Positions 35,666-47,300 of a stretch of DNA of 64,000 nt are shown piece by piece; position 1 is the first letter of the stretch, and each line of letters begins with the position of its first letter. The notes below the pieces were generated by a model, which worked only from the letters and a program-made list of their open reading frames with translations, was not told where the DNA came from and did no database searches. A program made the position numbers and the translations under genes. Source of the stretch: Halichondria panicea (Eukaryota; Porifera; Demospongiae; Suberitida; Halichondriidae); assembly GCF_963675165.1 (NCBI RefSeq), contig NC_087385.1, forward strand, positions 3,968,501 to 4,032,500, in the 5' to 3' direction.

Positions 35666-35915
35666 GGCCTGTGTTAGTTGCAAACATGTTTCTGGTCAGC
35701 CACCCGCGTACTCATTTAGGCCCGCCATCAATGACCATTTGCTGATGTCAGCTATTATTTAATGATGTCATTAACAAACTCCACCCAGAAGGAAGCAAGC
35801 AGCTTAGCCTCGAATTGAGGCCGCTAATGGAATAATGGGTAATGACTGCCACCCGCATGCTATTTTGAAAAGTCTTTGACCAGAAACATGTTTGCAACTA
35901 ACATAGGCGCAGGCC
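35666..35915. mobile_element. MITE in the 5' region of the pogo-like element
   Basis: Inverted arms with GTTAGTTGCAAACATGTTTC and its complement near 35886-35905. The rest of 35916-36266 shows no coding sequence. Confidence 0.6.
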
Positions 35916-36644
35916 TAACTTAGTTCCCAGTCAATGTGAGCACCTTAGGGGAATTGTAAATTAATATTAAACTTAGTTCACACCCATTTTCTCTACTGCA
36001 TGCTAGGCCTCCAATTTTATAATGAGAGACTCAGAGTAGGGCCTAGGGGGGATGGGTGGTAAGCCTTAATGTTTAATGTCACAATGACACTATAGATCTA
36101 CTAGCTAGGACTCTGCTTGTGGTCACTGTTTTCCAAAAACACTCTAGAGAAACTTATCACTTACCACGCTGTTCAGTGATAGATCTAGTGTCAAATACCA
36201 GAGATTCTGCTAGGAACTGGACATAGAATGGATTTCTTTATGCCACCAGGCTAGACCAATCTACTACGCATGCGCAACGAAAAATGATACGACTCTGGTT
36301 GACCTTAAAAGCTTCTAATAGCAAGCAAGTTGAAAACTAGGAGAACAGTTTTTGTGCAGGGCTAGCTTAGTATCTACTCTATCTTTGTGCAAGGGAATAT
36401 TCTTTGCTTCTGACTGAGTGCCAAGTTATAGCAGCAGCTAATCGAAGATAGATCGTTATCGTGTGACTATTGATATTACCAGTTTTTGCAATCTAGCGTA
36501 TGCTATTTTCGAGGTAAAGGAATCTGAGCGGCCTTCTTTGAGATCCTTGCTGCTTAGACCCAGGTCCACCTCCGTATAGCACCAGTGTTGCACGAGAAAA
36601 AGTTGCCGATAATTGATAGCTCCGATTATTGATCGCTGACTCTA

Positions 36645-37164
36645 CTAGACACGTGGCTTTCTAGGTGAAGTTCATACGCATGCGCAGAAGTAGTTCAAAC
36701 GGGATTGGCTCTATAATAGTAATTTTATTGAAAATGAAAGTGAGTTAGAGGACAAGTGATGACAAATGATAAATGAGTTAACTTAATATGAAAAAACTAA
36801 AGTCATGTAAAACCGAATATTCATTCATTAAAGTTTAGCTCCGAGTTGGCCAAGTCCACTGAAGGGTGATTCTGGGACCTGGCTGGCTGTCCACGACTGG
36901 AGCGGGATCCTCTGATACATTGAATGGCGGAGCGTAGGAGAGAGAAGGTAATTCGACTCCTTAGCCAGGACAGTGTTCTACTATAGCTTTCATAATTAGA
37001 TTTGATTGCCAAGTTTGAGGCTAGCCAGGCTATAATGTTCACCTCTTGCGCCAACTGCCGCGAAATATTAATTAAATACCACATGTAGATATTAATCGTT
37101 TGCTTGCTTGCTTGATCATGGTTGAATGGCAAAAGAACAAGGGCCTTTACTATGAAGGGATAAC
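36645..37164. other. Intergenic spacer
   Basis: No gene recognised. A 103-codon open frame on the minus strand (36821-37132) has no domain or splice support. Confidence 0.4.
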
Positions 37165-37439
37165 AGATGGCGTGTCGTAGGCTTCCTGTAGTAGTCTGAC
37201 AATATCGTCAGTAGAGGGGCCCTTTAGAATGTCAACAAAGCCATGGAAAACATTGGGATCAGTTTCAATAATAGTGTCCACAAGTTTTTGAGCCTTTACT
37301 TATCTAATATTGACATGTTTCAGGTGAAATCACGAACAGAAGAGGGTATGTACATACTCCTTTGCAAATAGGGCATCACAGATGGCGCCAGGTTGCTCTT
37401 TCACAGTAGCAATTACATTCTCATAGCACTTTCTGCTAA

Positions 37440-37746
37440 TGCACCTATTAATTTCAGTCCCCACTACCCCTCATGCGGGCTATGTCGGGGTTGATTTACA
37501 TCAATATCAACTGCCCCACCCCAGGGGACCTGGTTGAAATCAAATCCCCACTTCTCCTCCCATACCCCCGCTTAACAACCCCAGGATTTGACTACACGCG
37601 TGCACGTGCTATACTTTTCCGGATATTATTGAGGAAGTCAAATTCCCCACCCTATCCCGCACCTCGGGGTTACTTGCTGAATCAAAACCCCACTATGCCC
37701 CGCAGGGGGGGGGGGTAGCTAGTGGGGACTGACATTGATAGGTGCA
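37440..37746. mobile_element. MITE with TGCACCTAT ends
   Basis: Inverted ends TGCACCTATTAATTTCAGTC and GACATTGATAGGTGCA, and a GTCCCCACTA/AGTGGGGACT sub-end. Inserted in the duplicated CARD exon; its right end was then hit by the next element. Confidence 0.7.
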
Positions 37747-37749
37747 TAA

Positions 37750-37902
37750 CAGAGGAGGTCAGGCAGGCGCGGTGCAGCTCAAGTACTTAGCTTTTGATTA
37801 CTCTCAGCAAAAAACATACGACGTGGGCGGGGCGAGGGCGGATAATTATTGCTCAATCAAAGGCTAATTGCTTGAGCTGCACCGCGCCTGTCCTGGTCTT
37901 TG
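37750..37902. mobile_element. hAT-like MITE with CAGAGGAGG ends, second copy
   Basis: Same arms as 11152-11281 (GCGCGGTGCAGCTCAAG and complement). Flanked by GGTGCATAA on both sides, a 9-bp direct repeat formed in the end of the preceding element. Confidence 0.75.
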
Positions 37903-37912
37903 GGTGCATAAG

Positions 37913-38057
37913 TACCGTAAGCGTTCTAATTATAGAACCAGCCTCGGTGTGATGACGCCCTCTTTTATAACGCCCATAAATTATACATTTTTTTGGTACA
38001 TTGTTTCTAGAAAAATAATTATTTTTTACTGGTTCTATAATTAGAACGTATACGGTA
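37913..38057. mobile_element. MITE with TACCGTAAGCGTTCTAATTA ends
   Basis: A 145-bp element with inverted ends including TTCTAATTATAGAACCAG. Related in its first bases to other TACCGTA-ended elements here (6478, 13658, 41967, 59062). Confidence 0.65.
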
Positions 38058-38314
38058 CTCAGGAGTCAGGAGTGGTATGGTGTCCCTGATAGATGATTGT
38101 TTGGGAGCACAACTTCCAGACACCGTGGACAGTCAGTAAATTTCCCATGTTTGATCATTATGGGAACTCCCTATAGGCTGACCACAGATGCATGGTGACA
38201 CACCCAACAGAGATGCTTAGAGCTAAGAATTGTGTGACCCTTTTCCATTTATTTTCGATAATATCTTGATGATTGATATACATGATTGTGTATTAGCCTA
38301 GCTACTTTAGATCA

Positions 38315-41300
38315 TTAGATGGGAGGACTAGATCTATCACTGTGAACAGTCATATCGTACTTTTCGGCCAACTTATTCACCCAATCAGGCATTTCTTTGC
38401 TGGCCCTTGAACCTGGACCAGGCTTCTTTGCCTTGTGACTTTCTAGCAGTATGACGTCAGAGACTGGGAATTCGGTAGGCTCAGCTACTTCCTCCACTGA
38501 AATCTGCAGTATTATAACATGCGTGTGTAGTGAGGCTAACTTAGAGATAGCGCCATACACATTTGCATAGGGATCTTATATGAGCTAATCCCTCCTCCCC
38601 CTAAAAAATACTTACCAGAGATGTTTTAAAGAACCCTCTAGAGTTTCGTAGTTCACCATCTTTGTGAAGTGAACCACTGACATCACTGATTTGGTCCAAA
38701 CTCTCAATTTCACTATATTCTCCAGGGTAGTCCTTTTCAGAACTGCGAATTTGAACTAGACGGTCAACTTTGATGTCATTTTCATTCAGCACACTCGACA
38801 CCAAGGTAGCAGACTGCGTTTTTTGGTCTATCTTTGTCGAGGCATTTGAAAAGCTGGATTTCTTTTTATTCTCAGCCAAAGACAAGTCAGCTTGTGAGGT
38901 AGCTAAGTCCATTTCAATTGAGTTCCTAGGACTTGAATAGCGACGCTCAAATGATTGCTTCAGTTTGTTTGAGATGGAGGATAATCGTCGGCGGGTGAGG
39001 TAGCATTGAACAGGATCTGAGTTAGGCTTAGACTGACGAGATATAAAGTTATCGATGGGTGACGAGAAATGTGGGAACTTAGATTGATCTGTGCGTGGGG
39101 AATGTATTATCTGCTTGAGCTGTGTGGAATGCCAACACATTTATTATCATTGTGTAAACCGCCCGTGTGTATAATAGCTATACAGTGGAACCCCTCTATA
39201 ACGGACCCCTTTGGGGAACAATGTTTTGGCCTTTATACAGAGGTGGCCTTTGTTGAGAGGTTGTTTTTTATACATACTGTTCATTTGGGACCTGGGTGCC
39301 TAGCCGTTATATAGCAACTAGCCTTTATTCAGAGGTGGTTGTTATCAGAGGTTCCACTGTAATTATACATGACTTGTACCTTGCATTGTATCCTGCAATT
39401 CCAGCTGGTTGAGAGTGAGAGTTGAGTCGTGAGACCAATCTTTAGTGATCGAATTAGTACTGCATGCATGCAAAGACCACATATAATCACATGCATGCAG
39501 TCATTCAGTCTCGTGTAAATAACCCACGTGCAACAAAGGATGGTTATGACAACTATAGAATACCATTAATTGCATGCATGTACCGTTTTTGTCTCTCTAG
39601 CGATAACCTTCGATTGTGTAAGAAACCAATGTCTCCAGAATCAGTGGAATCAACTGAATGCTGTTGACAGATATAATTATAGTGGTTAATGTAAACAATA
39701 TTTTAATACATGGCATTGCATGGAAGATGTCGTATATCAATCAGCTAAATAATTATTTTCTATACTATATAACTATATATTTATTGTACGAACTCTTTTA
39801 TGCTGGATGGATGGCTTGGCTGCCAGTTGTCTCCTCAACTCGTGAATCTACAAACGGATTTCAAAAAATGAAAAAAATCTAACTATGCATGCTATGTACC
39901 TCTTCTTTGTTGATGATAGTAAGATTTTGCACTTCACTTCTCCAGTTGCCATTGTTATAACCACGTCTGAACTTAGGCCTGAGATTGTTGGAACATGCGA
40001 CAATGCACACACTGACAACCAAACCAAACAACAAATAACCAAGCAAAGAATAGCAAGCGATTGTATATGGGCTCACCCATTATTGAGCTGGTCTGGCCTT
40101 CTCTCTTCAAACTTTTGGATATCAGCATCAAACTATGGAAAAGCCCAGTCAAGCAATGAGGATTGTGATATAGTGTTTTTTGTTTTAAAGTCTTTGCAGA
40201 TCTCACATCTCAGATGACGCAAAGATTTTGCGATATAATTAGGTTTTGTCATAACCACTTTCAAAGTTCGCGAAACGTTTGTTACTTGTATAGTAATATA
40301 GAGTGTACAAGGGTTGTGGTGAGCAATACTGTATAGCGCAAAATGTTTGCTGTTTTCGTGGATTAGCAATTCCACGAAATGTAAGCGCCTCGCCTTCTAT
40401 TAGTAAAACCAGTAGGTTTTTTATTATTACATATAGGATTGGCAGTGGGTTTGCCCGTGTTTAGCAATATTTCAATTATTTTGACTCATGTTCAAACTGT
40501 TTTATCTCTGCAGGGAAAGGCCACATCAAGAAACTGGCTGAACAGATAGTTTATTTAGCCTTTTCTCTCTTTGTATCTCTCATTTCATAATCCATAAACA
40601 TTTTAATGAATGAATATTTTCATTTTAAAAATTGCACTATTTCGACGTTTCACTGCTCTTTGTCTGACTGACTAAGTAAGTGAGTAAGTAAGTAAGTAAG
40701 TAAGTTTCTTGCCCAGCATTTACTCTAAGTACAGCCATCTCCAGAACATTCTGCACAGGGTTTCCAAACGACTACAACCTGGATTACAAAGCGCTTCTTC
40801 AGATTTGCGATTGCTTCCACGAGGCAGATGACCTCTCAGTCTCTATTTCTCTTACCTAGACAATTCCGCCATCTTTAATGACTCAGCAATTGCGTTGTGG
40901 CCAATAATAATAGATAGGCGTGGCTAATAAACCGTGCGCCTAAAATCAGTGCAGCAGTGCTTTTCCAGAGCCTGAGGTGTTCCTTTTCTTTACACTGTTC
41001 AGCTCTAGCTCCCTTTCTCTGACAGGCATGCTATATGCACTGGCTAGATATCATGCTCTTAAAATGGCTGTCATTTAATACTGATTCGCAAATTCAACAT
41101 AATTATCAAGCAATAAATTATTACTCATTATACTATAATTATTAGTCCAGAGATATTCTAGAAGATATCTGATTAGTCCTGTCTTCTCTTCTTGTACTGC
41201 CTCTTGACGTTCCACTTATGCATGTCATGATACGTAAACTGTACTGAAAAAGAAAGGGAATCCGACTAGAAAAACATTTGCAATGTGAAAAATTGCTAGG

Positions 41301-44300
41301 ATTGGCCAGGGGAACCACAAAAAAGCGTGGGAACAAGAAATCAGACGAGAGCATAACTCCAATCCGTTACAACGTCATGAACATGTACAATACATAGTAT
41401 ATTAAATAATAGACTGTGTTCCAGATCCACCTATCAGCTTCCATCCACCACATCATTCCATGCAGTCACCAGTACGGTCCGTGCATGTTACTACGCATGG
41501 ATGGACTGTGTGTACCTGTGCTCAACACTGCATGCATTAGGAACATCAATTCATCACAAATCATCATGATTATGTGCCCCACATTCTAAAATGGATGTAT
41601 ATATAGGGATTGGTCATCACTCCACCAGTAAAAATTGCGTGGCATATTGGCTGGGAAAACATGGGAAAACTACCAGTATACATGTGATTGACGTTGTAAC
41701 GGATTGGAGTTATGCTCTCGTCTGATTTCTTGTTCCCACGCTTTTTTGTGGTTCCCCTGGCCAATCCTAGCAATTTTTCACATTGCAAATGTTTTTCTAG
41801 TCGGATACACCAATATGTTTTAGAGGAAGATATATGTACAAGGGTAATACCTGATCGGCACTCTCGATCTGCTCAGCTTCACTGGCGACATGACCAATGA
41901 ACGAAATAGCCTGGGCAGCTGAGAGCACATGCAGTACACAATAATTTATAATGTATATTATACGTATACCGTATATCTTCTAATTTATCGGACAGCAAAA
42001 AATAATTATTTTGGAAATTGTCCGGGTATAATTGGAACAGATTTTTATAGAGCATGCAAAGTGTCCGGAATAATTAGAACAAGCAAGCAGCTGCATGCGA
42101 GCTAGCTAAGTTTAATAGAACAGTGTGCGACTGAATAGTTGCACTAGCTATCTAAAACTAGCTACTCAAAGCTATCTAACTGCAGCACTCTAAGTCTTAC
42201 TTGCCGTCTATGGAATGAAACTCAACTTTTCAAGGGTATTGTCCGGATATTTAGAACAAATGTAATATTAAAGCACTGGAGTGTCCGTTGTATTAGAACA
42301 ACGAAAATTGCCCAAAAGAGTGTCCGGGGTAATTAGAAGTGTCCGATAAATTAGAAGATATACGGTAATAATTATTATACAAGTTACCTGATCCCCACTT
42401 TATTGAGGGGCGACGAGAAGTATTGCCAATGAGATCATGAATAGATTCTGTGCTCTGCTTTCGCCTATGATGACACCCCTCATTGTCAATAGTCACTTCG
42501 CATTTTTGCTACGCGTGTATGTTGATATAATGAAATGCCTCGGTGAAACTTTTTTGTCAAGCAATACAATGCATGGTCTAGCTATAGCATTAATTTTTAA
42601 TAGCTGCTGCATGTTTGTTGGCAGAAAGGCTACTATTCCGCGAAAATTAAATCCGCGAAAACTTTCTATCGGTCATTCCGCGAAAGTTTATACCCTCGAA
42701 ATATACCCGCTATACGATATATACAACAGCATGCGGTTATGACGTAGGCTGGACAGAACGCCTACTACAGTTTTAAGTGAATTTATTTACCCCCACTGTA
42801 GCAGTAGCCTCAGCAGACCCTCCATCGGCAGTGGCTGGTAACTGCAATGCTACGGCAGTCTCCACTGTCCTGGCTGCACTCTTCATTCGTAACTGCTCCT
42901 GCCTCTTTTTCAGTTGTTGTTGCATCTGAAAACCAATTTGAAGGTCAAACTATATGAAGCTGCAACTAAAAACACCATGACAGTCCAGAATGAAATCAAT
43001 TAAGCTTTTAAGGCGTCAGATTTTTGTGAACTGTATAAATTATTGCATAGTTTTCGAATGCATGCGTTTCTAACTACCATAATTATTACTAGAGTGGTTC
43101 TAGAATGGTTTACGAGCATCAACCATACGTGAACTTTGCGAGGGTTGATCAATTCGCAACAATAAACCTAATTGGTAAAATACATACGATCCTTGCCAGA
43201 ACGCAATAGTTAGATCTGCTGATTTGGCTCATTCGCAAGGTTTTTCACCAGCAAAATATTCTAGTAATACGGTACTACGAATTGCACGTTCATGCTTTCC
43301 CCTATGTGAGTTTTAGTTTGCAATCTATGCATTCGCATCGAAAGTTCAGGTTTCGATTGCTAATCACGAGTTAATGAAACATGGTATATTTTCTGGTATC
43401 TGTGCTTCACCTAGCCTCGAGACCAGGCCGAGTATTCGAGGCTAATTAAAATACTCGGCATGGTCTCGAGGCTACGCTTCACCATGCATGTATGAATGTA
43501 CTCACCTTCACCTGTCGTCTCATAGCAACATTTGTACGGGGTTTTAGCTGATTCGGTGGGGGGCTGAGAAACACATTGTCTTCAATGTCTTGTAGTTCAT
43601 GTGACTGATTAACTATAATGACACTGTGAGAGTCCTCAGTTTGGATATCTGTTGAAGACAATCGAGAGCGGTGAATGGATGGACTTGGTGACAAGTAGCC
43701 ACTGCTCTCAGATGTCATGTGATCACTTGGGTGCCGACTCTGGGTAGCGTGATCGTTGCTTTGTATATCAATATGTATAACTGAGTTTCCATTGTGCTCT
43801 TCTTCAGTCATCTGCAGTATTGAGAATCCTTTTTAGAAACATGATGATTACAACAATTTATACATGCAACTTAACGCCCTAACAACTCTCTATATAATGT
43901 ACACTATAGTGTGTGTAAAGGCCATCCAGGTGGGGGAGACTTGCCCAAAACAACCAACCAGTATACTTTGTCTTACGCACCCTGGCAGAGCTGAAGGCAG
44001 CTTTAGCAAAGTATCCCAGACCAATTAACAACTTTTGTCCATAATGACTGATATCTTCCTTGACAGTTCTGTTGGTGTTTTCAGAGTATGTGATGGAGCT
44101 TGGAAACTGGGACTCTGCCTCTTTCTCCTCGTCCTTCTGTTCTTGAGAGAATTTGTTAAATGCTTCAATGCCAATGGCAACCAGCAAACTGTGGGGATAT
44201 AGTACGCAGTTCAATATGCAAATATATACACTGTGTATGCATGGTGCATGCATGAGGTGAGTGACCAAACGTGGCCAAGGAAAAAGTAAAATTGTAAGCA

Positions 44301-47300
44301 CACATGCATGCAGGGGGGCTTACTTCATAATGATAAAATTGATGACAATGAAGCAGGGGATGAAGTAAATGACTGGAGCGAACGAATCCAAGCTGACAAT
44401 CACCTGCGTTCAACAATCTAATCACTTATAATAGTACTACCAATGCTAAAATATCTGTGTCGTATGTATATACTTACAGTGTTCATGATCTCGTGCCAGT
44501 TGCTGGTGGTGAGAATCTGGAAGACCATGAACAGGGAGCACTTTAAGTTCTCAAACCCGAGACCACACCCATACTGTAAATGGTTAGCATCTGGGGTATC
44601 CCTGGTGATGGTGAATGAGTGAAAACTCTCCATTCCGAGGACACCATAAAAGTACCTAGCGTGTAACAATCGTAAAAATGGGGTCTATAATTGTTACGGT
44701 ATTTGACTAAAATGCAGCTTATACTAATAGTGCTACTTACAGCACAATTCCAAAGAGGATCATGAGGTCCAGCATCACAGGAAGTAGACGGAAGAAAACA
44801 TTCATTACTAGGCGACTCTGAGACCCCAGTATAACCAAATAAAGAGACACAGAAATCAAAATACCTGTTTAGAGTTGAAGAAGAGCCTAATGAAGATGGT
44901 CAGAGAAGAGATGACCACAAAACTCCCTCGCCATAGAAACGATTCCACCATTTTCGCCAGTTCCGGGCTCAGTATGGCATACCACAAGACATTAGTAACA
45001 AACGCAGCGATCACCTGAGTGAAAAGTCTGTGAACTACTACCACACTGATCAGTAATCGTATTGTGACAGAGTGTGGTACAAATTTTTGTAATTCACTCA
45101 CATGAAGTACTTGTACTTCATGTGAGTGCTGCATGTTCTCCATACTACGTTTTGTTGTAACAAATACTGCATCAGTGTGCTCTAGAGCTTACCATGGTGA
45201 AATCCAGTGAATTGATTGCATTTTTAAAGAAATGTCTACCTTTGCCAACTAACCGAACACATATTTCCAGCTGCAGTGAAAATCAGTGTAAGGTATTTAT
45301 TGTGTACGGAGAAGAAATCAATATGCTAACTATCCTCTTGGTTTTTTCAACCTTACCAAGAAAACAGTGACAGCTGATGTTCTCAAACCTATACAGCAGG
45401 ACCAGTTAAAAAATATTCAAAAACATATATTATTGCAAGTACCTTGAACGACAAGTTCTGTGGCAAGGGACATCCCTTCCCACTTGACAGCAAAGAGAAT
45501 AGTGTGAAAGACGATCAAGAAGAGAACAATCTTGTCGAAGCCTGCCCACTGTGCATGTGTGTTTGTATGAGACAGGCGTATACTAAATGCATTAATTACA
45601 TTACGGTAATGAGAGGCAATGTATGCATAAGCAAAAGTATTTAATGCTTACAGCCGTTATTTTTCGAGCTATCCTGATCAGGAAGACCATGCAAGCTGAT
45701 GAAGAAGAATGNNNNNNNNNNNNNNNNNNNNNNNNNNNNNNNNNNNNNNNNNNNNNNNNNNNNNNNNNNNNNNNNNNNNNNNNNNNNNNNNNNNNNNNNN
45801 NNNNNNNNNNNNNNNNNNNNNNNNNNNNNNNNNNNNNNNNNNNNNNNNNNNNNNNNNNNNNNNNNNNNNNNNNNNNNNNNNNNNNNNNNNNNNNNNNNNN
45901 NNNNNNNNNNNCTGCAGACAATGAATCGCCAACACACATATAATTATACAGACACATCACACTCACAACGTGCCCAACCTTGTTTGTAGAGTGGTGTGCA
46001 GTTTTTTCCAGATTAAGGACCTGCAGATAATAATAATGTTATGAGTATGCACTTTTAGAAATGTATAATAATATATAAGAGTGCAGTTCATTCATAAATT
46101 AACATATACCGAGATAAGCTGTGTCACCCAGAAAATCCAATCAACCCATCCCGTGTGTTCAGGGTCTAACTCTGCTATCAGGTGTCTGTTCTCACTGTCA
46201 TTATTCTAGAGAAAATAATAGTGACATGCAATGCTGCATGGGTAATATTGATTGATTAATGTATAGTGAAACAGTGAATAATTATAGGCTTGAATAGAAC
46301 TATATTATACAGTATTGCCATAGAGAGTGAGGAAATACTTAAAGTTACAAATAAGCAGAAAATTATTTGCGAACTAACTTTTGCATTCTTGCAAGGAGCG
46401 TGATGTCATAACTAGGTTTGCGATTTTATTTTTGTAAAGTAATCAATTATGTAGTCTCTGACATTAGCCCTTGCATTATTAACCTGCATGTAGACTGCAT
46501 TCGCTGGCAACATATTATTAATTATAACATCACGTGCACACTCAAGGTCCCTGGTTCAAACACTTGGAAGTTAGAACTGTTACTACAGCACAATAATTAT
46601 AAGTAACAACTCACTTTGCAGACACAAAAAAAATTAGTTATTACTTTTGATTGCGTAAGCTAATAGAGTCACAACAGAAAGGAGAACTTATTTCATTCAT
46701 CACAGAGTGGAAGTTACAACTTTTGCTTAAATTGGTACATCAAAAGAGTTTTGTTTTGGTTGATATGCATGTAGTGAAAGCAATATCTTTTTAAATGTAA
46801 CAAAAAGTGCATGAAAACTTATTTCAATGTGTTGTGAAAGTAGCATATTAATTCTTAAAATCGCTTTTTTAAGGCTAGCCTATACCCTTGCAGGCATTTT
46901 ATAGGAGTTTAGACCTCCTATAAATCACTTCTCCATGCATACCGGTACCTCAATTCAATTAAAATGGTGTATATATAGTGCAGTTATCACGTGAGCACTC
47001 AAGGCCTGGTTCAATCCCCGGTTGAATCACTTTTATAGGCTAGCTTATACCCTAGACCCTAGCTCCCCTACGTACGTCACTTGTAAATATTATTTTTGCA
47101 AGACAACTCAAGGTATCACGTTCAATCCTGCATAGAATCACTGCATGCAACAGCATATGATTCTTGTACTCTGATTATAGCACAATTCCATGTTTTTTAT
47201 ATGTGTACGCCAAACATACTTCTCACCTCTGGCTTGAGTAGCTTAAATAGTTTCAGTAGTCTCTCATCATCAACAGGCAACCGCTCTACACATGTATAAT

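Larger units (their letters stand above)
30791..36642 (-). mobile_element. Pogo-like DNA transposon with ~380-390-bp terminal inverted repeats
   Basis: The left TIR (30791-31184) and right TIR (36267-36642) are near-identical inverted copies beginning GAGTCAGCGATCAATAATCG, each bordered by TA (30789-30790; 36643-36644), the pogo/Tigger target duplication. The left TIR has about 16 extra bases. The only gene inside is a minus-strand pogo/Tigger-type transposase with a PHD-like end. A 779-bp MITE (31981-32759) and another at 35666-35915 have inserted later. Classical pogo TIRs are a few tens of bp, so arms this long are unusual. Confidence 0.8.
37165..38190 (-). pseudogene. Broken duplicate of the first exon of the CARD/ankyrin gene
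   Basis: 37165-37435 matches 29488-29757 and 38060-38190 matches 29768-29905, so this is a direct duplicate of the first ~110 codons plus upstream sequence. It carries small indels that break the frame and three inserted MITEs (37440-37746, 37750-37902, 37913-38057). The initiator region is changed too. No ankyrin exon follows. Confidence 0.85.

Noticed and set aside
41142-41354. Alternative C-terminal exon of the channel
   Set aside because: Part of it is the left arm of an inverted repeat and no splice junction with correct phase could be placed with confidence.
45601-45989. Open frames spanning the N run
   Set aside because: They consist mostly of unknown bases; only the channel exon end next to the gap is supported.
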